From NCBI GenBank assembly GCA_009780695.1, contig WQZN01000002.1:186001-250000 (forward strand): a stretch of 64,000 nt of DNA, read 5' to 3'. The DNA is from Microbacteriaceae bacterium (GTDB lineage Bacteria > Actinomycetota > Actinomycetes > Actinomycetales > Microbacteriaceae). A model generated the notes under the pieces. That model was not told where the DNA came from. It searched no databases and saw only the letters and a program-made list of their open reading frames with translations. This document shows, piece after piece, positions 55,878-64,000 of this stretch; positions within the stretch are counted from its first letter, which is position 1, and the number at the start of each line of letters is the position of its first letter. The translations under genes were made by a program, and so were the position numbers.

Positions 55878-56501
55878 GTGTTCACCGTTGCCCTGTTCGA
55901 CCTCGACGGCGTGGTGCGCCATTTCGATTCAGACCACGTCGGGGCGATCGAGGCCCGATACGGAATCGCTACTGGCGAGATCGAGCGCTTCGCATTCAGC
56001 AGCCCGCTGATCGAGCAGGTCACCACGGGATGCATCTCGCGGCGCGACTGGGTCGATCTGGTCGCCGAACACCTCAGCAATGCCGAGGCCGCGGCCGAGT
56101 GGGGATGTCATCCCTTCAGCGCCGATCCTGCCGTGCTCGCCCTCGTCGATGCCGTTCGGCAGGGCGGCCTCAGGACGGCGATTCTCACGAACGGGACCGA
56201 CACGATCCCGGCAGAAGTGGTATCCCTCGGGCTCGATACCCACTTCGACGAGATCTTCAACTCAGCGGCCATCGGCTATGCGAAACCCGACCGGCGGGCG
56301 TTCCAGCATGTCCTCGACAGCATGGGCGTGAGCGCGGGCGAGGTCTTCTTCACCGACGACTCGCCTGCGAAGCTTGCCGGGGCTGCAGCACTCGGCATGA
56401 CGGTGCATCACTTCACGGGCGTCGCCGGCCTCAAGCGCGCGCTGCGCACGAGCGGCATCCTCGCGGGGCCCGGCGTAAGCCGTGGCAAGCTGGGCGGATG
56501 A
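55878..56501 (+). CDS. HAD-superfamily hydrolase
   Basis: A 207-residue HAD phosphatase: motif I is ALFDLDGVVRHFD, motif II ILTNG, motif III the Lys of GYAKPDRRAF, motif IV VFFTDDSPAKLAGA. It resembles the YihX/epoxide-hydrolase-N-type subgroup. It starts GTG 55878 and overlaps the next gene by 4 nt (ATGA). Confidence 0.8.
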   Translation: MFTVALFDLDGVVRHFDSDHVGAIEARYGIATGEIERFAFSSPLIEQVTTGCISRRDWVDLVAEHLSNAEAAAEWGCHPFSADPAVLALVDAVRQGGLRTAILTNGTDTIPAEVVSLGLDTHFDEIFNSAAIGYAKPDRRAFQHVLDSMGVSAGEVFFTDDSPAKLAGAAALGMTVHHFTGVAGLKRALRTSGILAGPGVSRGKLGG

Positions 56502-56956
56502 TTCCGGCGGTGCGTGCAGCGACATCCGACGATCGCGAACTGCTGGGGCGGCTGGTCGACTTCTACTTCCACGACTTCTCGGAGTTCGACGGTCGCGATG
56601 TCGAGGCCGACGGTTCGTACCACTACCCGTGGCTCGACGCGTATTGGACGGACGCGGACCGCAGGGCATACCTGTTCGACGTCGAGGGGCATCCCGCGGG
56701 GTTCGCCCTCGTCCGGCTGACCGATCCGATCGAGCTCGCCGAGTTCTTCGTCCTCCGCAAGTACCGCCGCGCCGGTGTCGGTCTGGCCGCGGCGCGCGAG
56801 GTGATCGCGCGACACCCCGGGCAGTGGCTCATCGGCCAGATCCCGGGCAACGAGCCGGCGACGGCGTTCTGGCGGCGTGCCATTCCGGTGCCGTTCGAAG
56901 AGCGCGGGCTGGCCGATGGGCACGTCGAGCAGCGGTTCACCACCGCCCGCGACTGA
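56498..56956 (+). CDS. GNAT-family acetyltransferase
   Basis: A 152-residue GNAT with LAEFFVLRKYRRAGVGLAAAREV as the acetyl-CoA motif and IPGNEPATAFWRRAI near the end. Coupled to the HAD gene by the ATGA overlap, so the two may act on the same metabolite. Confidence 0.78.
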   Translation: MIPAVRAATSDDRELLGRLVDFYFHDFSEFDGRDVEADGSYHYPWLDAYWTDADRRAYLFDVEGHPAGFALVRLTDPIELAEFFVLRKYRRAGVGLAAAREVIARHPGQWLIGQIPGNEPATAFWRRAIPVPFEERGLADGHVEQRFTTARD

Positions 56957-56960
56957 CGGG

Positions 56961-57350
56961 TCAGGACTCGACGACGATCTGCCGCACCTCGACGGGCTGT
57001 CGGATCGGGATGCCGCCCGGCCCGGGCGCGGCCGAGACGAGTGCGGCGATCTCGATGGCACGCGCCTCGGACTCGACCTCGACGACCTGGTAGCCCGCAA
57101 GCACCTCTTTGAGTTCGGCGAACGGCCCGTCGGTCACCAGCGGCGCGGAGACTCCGTCGGCCGTGACGACCTTCGCCTGCCGCGGGTCGGCCAGCGCGAC
57201 GAACTGCAGTTGTTCGCCGTTCTCGACCAGCTTCCGCTGCAGTGCGGCGTAGTAGTCCATGTGAGCGCTGACGGCCTCGGGCTCCCACTCGTCCATCGGT
57301 GTGTCGACCGCACCGGGCGCGTGATTGACCATCACGAGGAATTTGGGCAT
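56961..57350 (-). CDS. YciI-family protein
   Basis: A 129-residue YciI/DGPF-type protein: KFLVMVNHAPGA at the start, VTDGPFAELKEVLAGYQVVEV as the DGPF core and the C-terminal IPIRQPVEVRQIV. Members are often co-encoded with ECF sigma factors, but none is visible here. Function unknown; it faces the GNAT gene convergently, 4 nt apart. Confidence 0.82.
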   Translation of the reverse strand: MPKFLVMVNHAPGAVDTPMDEWEPEAVSAHMDYYAALQRKLVENGEQLQFVALADPRQAKVVTADGVSAPLVTDGPFAELKEVLAGYQVVEVESEARAIEIAALVSAAPGPGGIPIRQPVEVRQIVVES

Positions 57351-57437
57351 GGCGGATCTCCTCTCGCTCCGATCATGCGCCGATCGCGGTCGCAGATCAC
57401 CCTCTGGTCGGAGCCGATGCCGCCGCTTCTACACGCC

Positions 57438-57818
57438 TCAGGACTCGAACCGGGGCAGTCGCGGCGGCCGGCGCGGGTCGGGCGTCATGGCGAGGGTGCC
57501 GTCGGGCGCGATGTGCGAGAACATCTGGCCGATGACCTCGATGATGTGCTCGTCCTCGACGCGGTAGAGCTGGCGGCGGCCGTCGCGACGCGCGGTCACG
57601 ACGCCGGCCGCGCGCAGCTTCGCGAGGTGCTGGCTGGCCGCGGGGATGTTGGCCCCAGTCAGCTCGGCGAGGGTCGTCACGTCGTACTCCCCGCCGGCGA
57701 GCAGCCACACGAGATGAAGTCGCCCCGGTGCGGACAGCAGGGCGAAGGTCTGCGCGGCGGCCTCGAGCCGGGCGGTGGTGGCGGCTGCGGCGGGTGCGTG
57801 GGATGTCGTTGCGCTCAT
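57438..57818 (-). CDS. ArsR-family transcriptional regulator
   Basis: A 126-residue winged-helix regulator: LSAPGRLHLVWLLAGGEYDVTTLAELTGANIPAASQHLAKLRAAGVVTARRDGRRQLY contains the HTH (written in part) and wing. There is no ELCVCDL-type metal Cys pair, so the signal is not an arsenic-like metal through that site. It is divergent from the ABC importer and the likely regulator of it. ATG 57818 is preferred to an upstream GTG at 57845. Confidence 0.82.
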   Translation of the reverse strand: MSATTSHAPAAAATTARLEAAAQTFALLSAPGRLHLVWLLAGGEYDVTTLAELTGANIPAASQHLAKLRAAGVVTARRDGRRQLYRVEDEHIIEVIGQMFSHIAPDGTLAMTPDPRRPPRLPRFES

Positions 57819-57847
57819 GCGCTTTCCATTGTCGTCCACTTCCACAT

Positions 57848-57877
57848 TTGCGCAACCCGTTGAATGACGGCTAGCAT
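57848..57877 (+). promoter_or_regulatory. Probable promoter/operator of the ABC importer operon
   Basis: TTGCGC (57848-57853), an 18-nt spacer and TAGCAT (57872-57877). The spacer carries the inverted repeat CAACCCGTTG (57853-57862), a possible ArsR-type operator. Transcription would begin near 57884, leaving a leader of about 150 nt. Confidence 0.4.
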
Positions 57878-57937
57878 CGTCGCGGCACAGTCGCGCACGT
57901 TCCGCCGCAGGGGCGGACCCGAAGGAGGTGGTCTGGG

Positions 57938-57982
57938 TGAGTCCGTATTCCCATAGACCGTCCCCTTCGACCTCACTCTGAC
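57938..57982 (+). CDS. Possible 14-codon leader ORF of the ABC importer operon
   Basis: GTG at 57938 opens a 14-codon frame (VSPYSHRPSPSTSL) ending at TGA 57980-57982. A perfect AAGGAGGT (57923-57930) lies 7 nt upstream, the strongest ribosome site in the window. The stop codon overlaps the 5' arm of an 8-bp hairpin (57981-57988 with 58000-58007). The importer ATG follows at 58034. This looks like a translated leader peptide; that it is expressed is inference. Confidence 0.5.
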
Positions 57983-58033
57983 CTCGCGCGCACCCGCGGC
58001 GAGGTCTTCGGCCCGCAACCGGAGAGATCTGCG

Positions 58034-59776
58034 ATGACCCTGCTGCGCCCCTTCGCCTCCAACGACGCCTCGCTGCGCGCCCGCAGCCAGCTCTTCGCCG
58101 ACATCCTCGTGCTGCTCGCCGTCGCCGTCGGCCTGTGGCTGCTCGTCGTGCTCTCCCACGGCATCAGCGAGCCGTTCAACCGGGTGACCGCGCCGTCGTC
58201 CGTCTCGACCGACCCGTGGAACCTGCCGTACTTCGCGGCCCGCTCGCTGCTGCGGATGTTCGCGGCGCTGATCGTCTCGACGATCTTCACCTTCGTCTAC
58301 GCGACGGCCGCGGCCCGGCTGCGTCGCGTGGGGAAGGTGCTGCTGCCGATCCTCGACATCCTGCAGTCCGTTCCCGTCCTCGGCTTCCTCTCGGTGACGC
58401 TCACCATCTGGCTCACCCTGTTCCCGCACACCCAGCTCGGGGTCGAGTGCGCCTCGGTGTTCGCGATCTTCACGAGCCAGGCCTGGAACATGGCCTTCTC
58501 GTTCTACAACTCCCTGACGACGCAGCCGCGCGACCTCGACGAGGCGGCGCGCCTGCTGCGGCTGACGAAGTGGCAGCGGTTCTGGCGGCTGGATGTCCCG
58601 CACGCCATGATCCCGCTCGTGTGGAACGGCATGATGAGCTTCGGCGGCGGCTGGTTCTTCCTGATCGCCTCCGAAGTCATCAGCGTGAACAACCACGTCT
58701 ACGCACTGCCCGGCATCGGCTCCTACGCCGCGGCGGCCGCGCAGCACGAGCAGGTCGGGCGCCTGGTGCTCGCGATCGGCGTGATGATCGCGATGGTCGT
58801 CGGCGTCAACTTCCTGTTCTGGCGACCGCTGACGGCGTGGGCCGAGCGCTTCCGTCCCGGTGACACCTCGGCGGCGGAACAGCAGCGCAGCGTCGTGTTC
58901 GACCTGCTGCGCCGCTCGGTGGTGCCCGCCGTCGTGGGGCGCGTGCTGCACCCGGGCACGCAGTTCCTCGAGTGGGTCACGCGACCCCTCGGCCTGGCGG
59001 ACAACCCGCTGCACGTCAGCCCGGGGCGGCGGCGGGCGGGGGATGTCGCGTTCACGGTCGTCGTCTGCGTGCTCGTCGCGGTCGGTCTGGCCGCCATGCT
59101 GCAGTACATCTCGCATGAGACGGGCCTCGGGCAGTTCGGGGTCGCCTTCGGCCTCGGCATGCTCACCTTCGTGCGGGTCATCGTGCTGCTGATCGTGGGC
59201 ACCGCGATCTGGGTGCCGATCGGCGTGTGGATCGGCATGAGTCCGCGGGTCACCCGCTTCGCCCAGCCGATCGTGCAGGTGCTGGCGAGCTTCCCGGCGA
59301 ACTTCCTCTTCCCGTTCTTCACGATCCTGCTCATCAGCACGGGCGTGAGCATCGACTTCGGCAGCATCGTGCTGATGGCGCTCGGCACCCAGTGGTACAT
59401 CCTGTTCAACGTCATCGCCGGGGCATCCGCGATCCCCAACGACCTGCGCGAGGCCGCCATCAACCTGCGCCTCACCACCGCCCAGAAGTGGCGCAATCTC
59501 TACGGCCCCGCGATCTTCGCCTCGTGGGTGACCGGGGGCATCACCGCGGCCGGCGGCGCCTGGAACGCGTCGATCGTCGCGGAGGTCGTCAGCTACGGCG
59601 GCCACACCCTGACCGCGAACGGGCTCGGCGCCTACATCGCCCAGTCGACGGCGGACGGCGACTTCGCCAAGACCCTGATCGGCGTCGCGGTGATGAGCGT
59701 CTTCGTCGTCGGCGCGAACCGCCTGTTCTGGCGCCGCCTCTACACCCTCGCCGAAACCCGCTTCTCGCTCAGCTGA
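58034..59776 (+). CDS. NitT/TauT-type ABC permease, internally duplicated
   Basis: A 580-residue membrane protein made of two SsuC/TauC-like permease halves (about 20-270 and 330-575). Each has six helices and an EAA loop: LDEAARLLRLTKWQRFWRLDVP in the first and LREAAINLRLTTAQKWRNLYGP in the second. The fused form replaces a permease dimer. No substrate-binding protein lies beside it. GGAGAGAT precedes ATG by about 6 nt. Confidence 0.85.
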   Translation: MTLLRPFASNDASLRARSQLFADILVLLAVAVGLWLLVVLSHGISEPFNRVTAPSSVSTDPWNLPYFAARSLLRMFAALIVSTIFTFVYATAAARLRRVGKVLLPILDILQSVPVLGFLSVTLTIWLTLFPHTQLGVECASVFAIFTSQAWNMAFSFYNSLTTQPRDLDEAARLLRLTKWQRFWRLDVPHAMIPLVWNGMMSFGGGWFFLIASEVISVNNHVYALPGIGSYAAAAAQHEQVGRLVLAIGVMIAMVVGVNFLFWRPLTAWAERFRPGDTSAAEQQRSVVFDLLRRSVVPAVVGRVLHPGTQFLEWVTRPLGLADNPLHVSPGRRRAGDVAFTVVVCVLVAVGLAAMLQYISHETGLGQFGVAFGLGMLTFVRVIVLLIVGTAIWVPIGVWIGMSPRVTRFAQPIVQVLASFPANFLFPFFTILLISTGVSIDFGSIVLMALGTQWYILFNVIAGASAIPNDLREAAINLRLTTAQKWRNLYGPAIFASWVTGGITAAGGAWNASIVAEVVSYGGHTLTANGLGAYIAQSTADGDFAKTLIGVAVMSVFVVGANRLFWRRLYTLAETRFSLS

Positions 59777-59822
59777 GCGGCGTGGAACCCCCTACTCGTT
59801 CTTGACCCGGAAGGCAGCACAG

Positions 59823-61169
59823 ATGGTCTTCGCCACGGCATCCGCCCCCGCCCGCACGCCCATCGTCGAGGTCGAGCACATCTCGAAGCGGTTCCCGTCA
59901 GCCGACGGCTCGACCCTCACGGTGCTCGACGACGTCTCGGTGACCCTACACGAGGGCGAGGTCGTCGCGCTGCTCGGCAAGTCGGGGTCCGGCAAGTCGA
60001 CGCTGCTGCGGACGATCGCCGGGCTGATCGCGCCGACGGCGGGCGAGGTGAGGTACCGCGGCACCCGCCTGAACGGCGCGAACCCCGGGGTCGGCATGGT
60101 CTTCCAGTCCTTCGCGCTGATGCCGTGGCTCACCGTGCAGGACAACGTCGAGCTCGGTCTGCGCGCCCAAGGCGTGGCCGCCGAGGAGCGGCGGGAGCGG
60201 GCGCTGCAGGCCATCGACCAGATCGGGCTCGACGGCTTCGAGACCGCGTACCCGCGCGAGCTCTCCGGCGGCATGCGCCAGCGCGTCGGCTTCGCCCGCG
60301 CGCTCGTCGGCCGCCCCGATGCGCTGCTCATGGACGAGCCGTTCTCGGCCCTCGACGTGCTGACGAGCGAGAACCTGCGCAACGAGCTCATGACGCTGTG
60401 GGCGCAGCCCGACTTCCCGACCAAGGCGATCTGCATCGTCACGCACAACATCGAGGAGGCGGTGCTGCTCGCCGACCGGGTGCTCGTGCTCGGTTCCAAC
60501 CCCGGGCACATCCGCGCCGAGGTGCCCGTGCACCTGCCCCGGCCGCGGGACCGGCGCAGCCCCACCTTCGAGGCGATGGTCGACCAGCTCTACTCGATCC
60601 TGACCGGTCGCGACGAGACATCCGCCGCCACCCGTGCGGCCGTCGCCTCGCCGCTCACCACCCCGCTGCCCGATGTCACGGTCGGCGGCCTCGCGGGCCT
60701 CGTCGAGATCGTGTTCGCGCACGACGGGCAGACGGATCTGCCCGATCTCGCGGACGAGCTCTCGTTCGAGATCGACGACCTGCTGCCGCTCGTGGACGCG
60801 GCCCGCATGCTCGGGCTGCTCGAGGTGGAGGGCGCCCAGGCCTTCCTGACCGACACCGGGCGCGGCTGGTACACGGCCGACATCCAGCGTTCGAAGGAGA
60901 TCTTCGCCGGCATCGTCCGCGAGAAGGCGCCCCTGGTGCGCGCCATCGTCAAGGCGCTCGAGAACAGCAACGACGGCGGCCTGCGCGACGACTTCTTCCG
61001 GGACCTGCTGCGCCGCGCCTACACCGCCGAGGACATCGAGAAGCAGCTCGACATCGCCATCGACTGGGGTCGCTACGGCGAGCTCTTCGACTACGACGCC
61101 GACACGGGCGAGCTCGTGCTCGCCGACGTCGCCGCCGCGATCAGCAAGGAGATCGCCCCCGGCCTCTAG
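59823..61169 (+). CDS. ABC ATPase with AAA-associated C-terminal domain
   Basis: A 448-residue ATPase. The N-terminal ABC domain (1-260) has Walker A GKSGSGKST, signature LSGGMRQRVGFARALVGRP, Walker B ALLMDEPFSALDVLT. The extra C-terminal domain (about 290-440) resembles the AAA-associated C-terminal domain (PF09821 type): LVEIVFAHDGQTDLPDLADEL, DIQRSKEIFAGIVREKAPL. It works with the duplicated permease upstream. ATG 59823 with GGAAGG at 8 nt; substrate unknown. Confidence 0.85.
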   Translation: MVFATASAPARTPIVEVEHISKRFPSADGSTLTVLDDVSVTLHEGEVVALLGKSGSGKSTLLRTIAGLIAPTAGEVRYRGTRLNGANPGVGMVFQSFALMPWLTVQDNVELGLRAQGVAAEERRERALQAIDQIGLDGFETAYPRELSGGMRQRVGFARALVGRPDALLMDEPFSALDVLTSENLRNELMTLWAQPDFPTKAICIVTHNIEEAVLLADRVLVLGSNPGHIRAEVPVHLPRPRDRRSPTFEAMVDQLYSILTGRDETSAATRAAVASPLTTPLPDVTVGGLAGLVEIVFAHDGQTDLPDLADELSFEIDDLLPLVDAARMLGLLEVEGAQAFLTDTGRGWYTADIQRSKEIFAGIVREKAPLVRAIVKALENSNDGGLRDDFFRDLLRRAYTAEDIEKQLDIAIDWGRYGELFDYDADTGELVLADVAAAISKEIAPGL

Positions 61170-61660
61170 TGGTGCGCGTCGATCGCGGACTGCACGCTCT
61201 GCAGGTAGCCGCCCGAGGTGTACGTCGCACCCGAGACGCTGTCGACGTGCGCCGACTGCGAGGCGAGCACCTCCTGCCGCAACTGCGGCACGGCATAGCT
61301 CGCGATCATCACGTCGCGGCCGCTCTGGTTCGGCGTCTGGAGCGCCGTGACATCCGTGATCTTCGACCCGCTGAATGTCACGGACACCTGCACGGGGCCG
61401 TAAACGGTCTGCTCGACCGCGCCCTGCACGGTCGTCTTCGCGGGTGCGGCCTGGGCGGCGGGGCTGTGCGCGGCGGCGCTCGGCGTGGTCGCACCGGTGG
61501 GGGTGCTCGTCGGCGCCGGCGTGGTGGTCGTGGTGCTGCCGAGGTTCGGGGCAGCCACGGCCGTGGGCGCCGGCGCGGTCATGAGTCGGCCGCCGACGGT
61601 CGCGGCGACGCCGGCCATGATGACGGTGAAGAGGGTCGTTCCCTGCCATCTGCGGGTCAT
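61166..61660 (-). CDS. Exported FMN-binding-domain protein (covalent flavin site)
   Basis: A 164-residue protein: signal-anchor (LFTVIMAGVAATVGG), a Thr/Ala/Pro-rich linker (about 30-78), then an FMN_bind domain ending in DSVSGATYTSGGY. T146 of SGAT is the Thr normally joined to FMN by ApbE. It probably carries electrons outside the membrane for the adjacent flavocytochrome, with which it overlaps by 4 nt. It overlaps the convergent ABC ATPase stop by 4 nt. Confidence 0.85.
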   Translation of the reverse strand: MTRRWQGTTLFTVIMAGVAATVGGRLMTAPAPTAVAAPNLGSTTTTTPAPTSTPTGATTPSAAAHSPAAQAAPAKTTVQGAVEQTVYGPVQVSVTFSGSKITDVTALQTPNQSGRDVMIASYAVPQLRQEVLASQSAHVDSVSGATYTSGGYLQSVQSAIDAHH

Positions 61661-62958
61661 GCGAAGCTCAGCTCCTCGGAGTGGATGCGGCGCGCGGGCA
61701 CGCCGAGGTCGATCAGGCTGCCGCGGACGCGCTCGATCATGGCATCGGGCCCGCAGATGAAGGTCTCGCGGTGCGCGATGTCGGGCACGGCGCGCGCGAG
61801 GCGGCCGGGCTCGAGCGGGTCGTAGCCGAGTTCGGCGCGGCGGCCGACCAGCGGCACGAGGTGCACGCGGGGCAGTGCGGCGACCTCGTGGTACAGCGCC
61901 AGATCGTCGGTGTGGCTCGCGCGGTACACGACGACGACCGAGCGGCCCATGCGCGCGAACTGCTCGGCGAGGCCGCGGATCGGCCCGATGCCGGCGCCGC
62001 CGGCGACGAGGAGGATGGATGCCGCGCGCCGCCGCCGCCCGAAGAAGCCGCCGAACGGCCCCTCGACGACGACCTTGGTGCCGGGCCTGACGTTGCGCAG
62101 CGCGCCCGAGTGGTCGCCCAGATCGGCGACCGTGATGCGGATCAGGCCGTCGGCGGGCACGTTCGAGATCGAGTACGGGTGGGCGGTCAGCAGGTGCCCC
62201 CAGGCGAGGAAGCGGAACAGCATGAACTGACCGGCGCGGGCCCGGAGCAGCTCGGGCCGCTTCGAACGGATCCACACGCTCGTCATCCGCCGCGACTCGG
62301 GCACGATCGCCACGACCTCGAAGCGGTGCTTCGCGAAGCGGACGAGGGGAGTGAGGGCGCGCCAGACGACGACGCACGCGGCGGTGCCGAAGTACATGGC
62401 CATCCAGATCAGGCGGTTGAGCGGATGCCCGACGAACACGGGCCCGGCGCTGATTTGGTGCAGGAAGGTGAGGAAGATCGCGAGGTAGGTCGTGACGTGC
62501 GTCCAGTACCAGAGCTCGTACGACATCAGCCGGCGCAGCACGTTGGCGCTGAGCAGGCCCGCACCGAGCATGATCGCCGTGCCGACGGTGGCCGTCAGCA
62601 TGTCGGGGTAGATGTGGAAGAGGCCGAGATAGGCGCCGACCGGGCCGCCGCCGACCGTGATCCACTGGCTCAGCGTCATGAACGAGACGTGCGCGAGCAC
62701 GAGGAACAGCGTCGAGGTGCCGACCACGCGGTGCCACGCGACGAGCCGGTCGAGGCCCACCATGCGCTCGAACCACGGGATGCGTGCGATGAGCAGCACC
62801 TGGATGCACACCAGGTACGAGCCGATCATGCCGACCAGCTCGGCGACTGCGATGGCGAGCGCCGACGGGCTGGCGGTGATGACCGCCGTGGGCCACCACA
62901 GGCCGACCACCGCGAGACCGCCTGCGATGACCAGCAGGGTCACGATGCGGCTTCTCAC
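61657..62958 (-). CDS. Ferric-reductase-like transmembrane flavoprotein
   Basis: A 433-residue NOX/FRE-type protein: six membrane helices (about 1-215) with paired His for heme (AWHRVVG, LVLAHVS, YWTHVTTY, TFLHQIS), then an FAD-binding barrel (HPYSISNVP) and an NAD(P)-binding part (LLVAGGAGIGPIRGLA, ETFICGPDAMIERV). It should pass electrons from cytosolic NAD(P)H through heme to an outer acceptor, here plausibly the FMN protein. Starts GTG 62958; no clear ribosome site. Confidence 0.87.
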   Translation of the reverse strand: MRSRIVTLLVIAGGLAVVGLWWPTAVITASPSALAIAVAELVGMIGSYLVCIQVLLIARIPWFERMVGLDRLVAWHRVVGTSTLFLVLAHVSFMTLSQWITVGGGPVGAYLGLFHIYPDMLTATVGTAIMLGAGLLSANVLRRLMSYELWYWTHVTTYLAIFLTFLHQISAGPVFVGHPLNRLIWMAMYFGTAACVVVWRALTPLVRFAKHRFEVVAIVPESRRMTSVWIRSKRPELLRARAGQFMLFRFLAWGHLLTAHPYSISNVPADGLIRITVADLGDHSGALRNVRPGTKVVVEGPFGGFFGRRRRAASILLVAGGAGIGPIRGLAEQFARMGRSVVVVYRASHTDDLALYHEVAALPRVHLVPLVGRRAELGYDPLEPGRLARAVPDIAHRETFICGPDAMIERVRGSLIDLGVPARRIHSEELSFA

Positions 62959-63107
62959 GAGAGCGCCCCCGCCCGTGCGGCGGCGAGCGCGCGGGGCTCG
63001 CTGGGGTGGTCGGGCATGGGCATCCTCTCGGTCCGGGCTGTCGATTCCAGCCTGGCGGGGGATTCTTCCGGGTTTCTTACTTGGGCTGAAAGGATGCCGA
63101 GCGCCGG

Positions 63108-64000
63108 CTATGCGGCGGGCCTCAACGGCAGCCGCACCCGCACGACGGCCCCGCCCTCGGGCGCGCCGACGATCGCGACGTCGCCGCCGTGCCGGTGTGC
63201 CACCTCGGCGACGAGCGCCAGTCCCAGCCCGTAGTGGCGGCGCCCCGCCTCGGACTCGTCGCCGCTACGGGTGCTCGCGAACCGCTCGAACGCCCGCTCG
63301 GCGACGCCGGGCGGGAAGCCGGGGCCGTCGTCGCGGACATCCAGCACCGCCCACTCGCCCTGAGCTCGCGCGCTGAGCAGAACACGGGACACCGCGTGGT
63401 CGAGCGCGTTCGAGACCAGGGCGACCACGACGCGCGCCAGCGAGACGCGCACCCCGAGCACCGTGACCCCCGCGTCGGCCTCGAGCTCGAGCGCCACGCC
63501 GCGTGAGGCGGCCTCGGCGCGCAGCGATGTGACCGACTCCGCGGCGAGGCCGCCGAGGTCGACGGCGACCCGCTCGGCGTCGCGTCGCGGGTCGGCGGCG
63601 ATCAGCAGGTCCTCGAGGATGCCGGTGAGCGCCTTCGCATCGGCGACGATCTCGTCGAGCCCGGTCACGACCTCGTCGTTCCCGGCGCTCGGCGCGGCGG
63701 TGCGGCGCAGCAGCTGCGCGCGCGTGCTCAGCAGGGTCAGCGGTGTGCGCAGCTCGTGCCCGGCATCGGCGACGAAGCGGCGCTGCATCGCGAGGGCGTC
63801 GGCCAGCGGGCGCATCGCGCGCATCGACATCCACCACCCCAGCAGCGCCGCGCCGCCGATCGTGGGGATGGCCGCGATCGCGAGCGCGAGCAGCACGCGG
63901 CGCAGCTCCGCCTGGCTCTCCTGCCGGTTCACCGCGACCTGGACCACGCGCCCCGAGTCGCCGTCGGTGCGGACGATGAAGGCCTCGCCGTCGAACGTGC
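63108..64000 (-). CDS. Sensor histidine kinase (N-terminus beyond window)
   Basis: At least 297 residues of a membrane histidine kinase; the 5' end lies outside. A membrane helix (LALAIAAIPTIGGAALLGWWM) precedes the dimerisation/phosphoacceptor region RRFVADAGHELRTPLTLLSTRA (the His of GHELRTP) and the ATPase domain with N-box ALVSNALDHA, G1 DVRDDGPGFP and G2 HYGLGLALVAEVA. Its response regulator is not in view. The neighbouring flavocytochrome genes may be its targets. Confidence 0.85.
   Translation of the reverse strand, partial: TFDGEAFIVRTDGDSGRVVQVAVNRQESQAELRRVLLALAIAAIPTIGGAALLGWWMSMRAMRPLADALAMQRRFVADAGHELRTPLTLLSTRAQLLRRTAAPSAGNDEVVTGLDEIVADAKALTGILEDLLIAADPRRDAERVAVDLGGLAAESVTSLRAEAASRGVALELEADAGVTVLGVRVSLARVVVALVSNALDHAVSRVLLSARAQGEWAVLDVRDDGPGFPPGVAERAFERFASTRSGDESEAGRRHYGLGLALVAEVAHRHGGDVAIVGAPEGGAVVRVRLPLRPAA

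Noticed and set aside
57884-58033. Riboswitch in the ABC importer leader
   Set aside because: No known aptamer core could be recognised; the short ORF and simple hairpin explain the conserved-looking parts better.

Overview
The window is high-GC (roughly 70% by eye) actinobacterial chromosome. Gene content and order (tad locus then prfB-ftsE-ftsX-smpB then ssrA, FurA-KatG, a clpS/DUF2017 pair, several small actinobacterial membrane families) and the ALAA-ending ssrA tag point to Microbacteriaceae (Microbacterium/Leifsonia-like). This looks like core chromosome with a few recently shuffled small genes. I see no prophage, insertion sequence or CRISPR array.

Layout. 1-2788: the 3' part of a DedA membrane protein, tRNA-Leu(UAG) and a GH42 beta-galactosidase. 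2828-7371: a compact, overlapping Tad/Flp pilus-type operon (tadA, tadB, tadC, a small pilin-like gene, two TadE-like genes, one TadG-like gene). 7394-12405: prfB, ftsE, ftsX and smpB, then convergent clpS-DUF2017, then ssrA (tmRNA). 12479-19542: corA and mostly small, poorly known genes (VOC, GNAT, HAD, a small HTH regulator with its own operator, DUF1648/DUF5808). 19625-31688, minus strand: one large phosphate-uptake operon. It carries pstC, pstA, pstS and pstB, plus two large exported proteins with substrate-binding-like regions, a sortase-fold protein that has lost its catalytic residues, and a lytic transglycosylase-like protein. 32099-39141: SDR, FAH-family dehydratase, DUF2461, furA-katG and a membrane sulfite-oxidase-like molybdoenzyme. 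39210-46722: DUF6458, GT2-GtrA, hydrolase, FBP, NCS1 permease, soxR with a divergent SoxR-box promoter driving an MFS exporter, LLM oxidoreductase. 46734-50813: spermidine/putrescine-type ABC importer. 50826-57818: hisN, tRNA-Lys, LCP protein, a broken methyltransferase, small membrane proteins, kinase, HAD/GNAT, YciI, ArsR. 57938-61169: ABC importer behind a short leader ORF. 61166-64000: FMN-binding protein, ferric-reductase-like flavocytochrome and a sensor histidine kinase cut by the window end.

Four signals stand out. (1) The tmRNA gene is flanked by complementary segments able to form a stem of about 35 bp that would enclose the whole precursor, like the processing stalks of rRNA. (2) At least 17 genes have a TAnnnT-type -10 box ending 6-9 nt before the start codon and no Shine-Dalgarno sequence, which implies widespread leaderless transcription. 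(3) The pst operon has acquired a pseudo-sortase and two large extracellular binding-like proteins. (4) Several palindromic elements stand out: two copies of a 69-nt palindrome flank the DUF2461 gene, a 78-nt palindrome lies between convergent genes, and well-placed operators sit in the promoters of soxR and of a small HTH gene.

All protein functions come from reading motifs by eye. No database search was possible.
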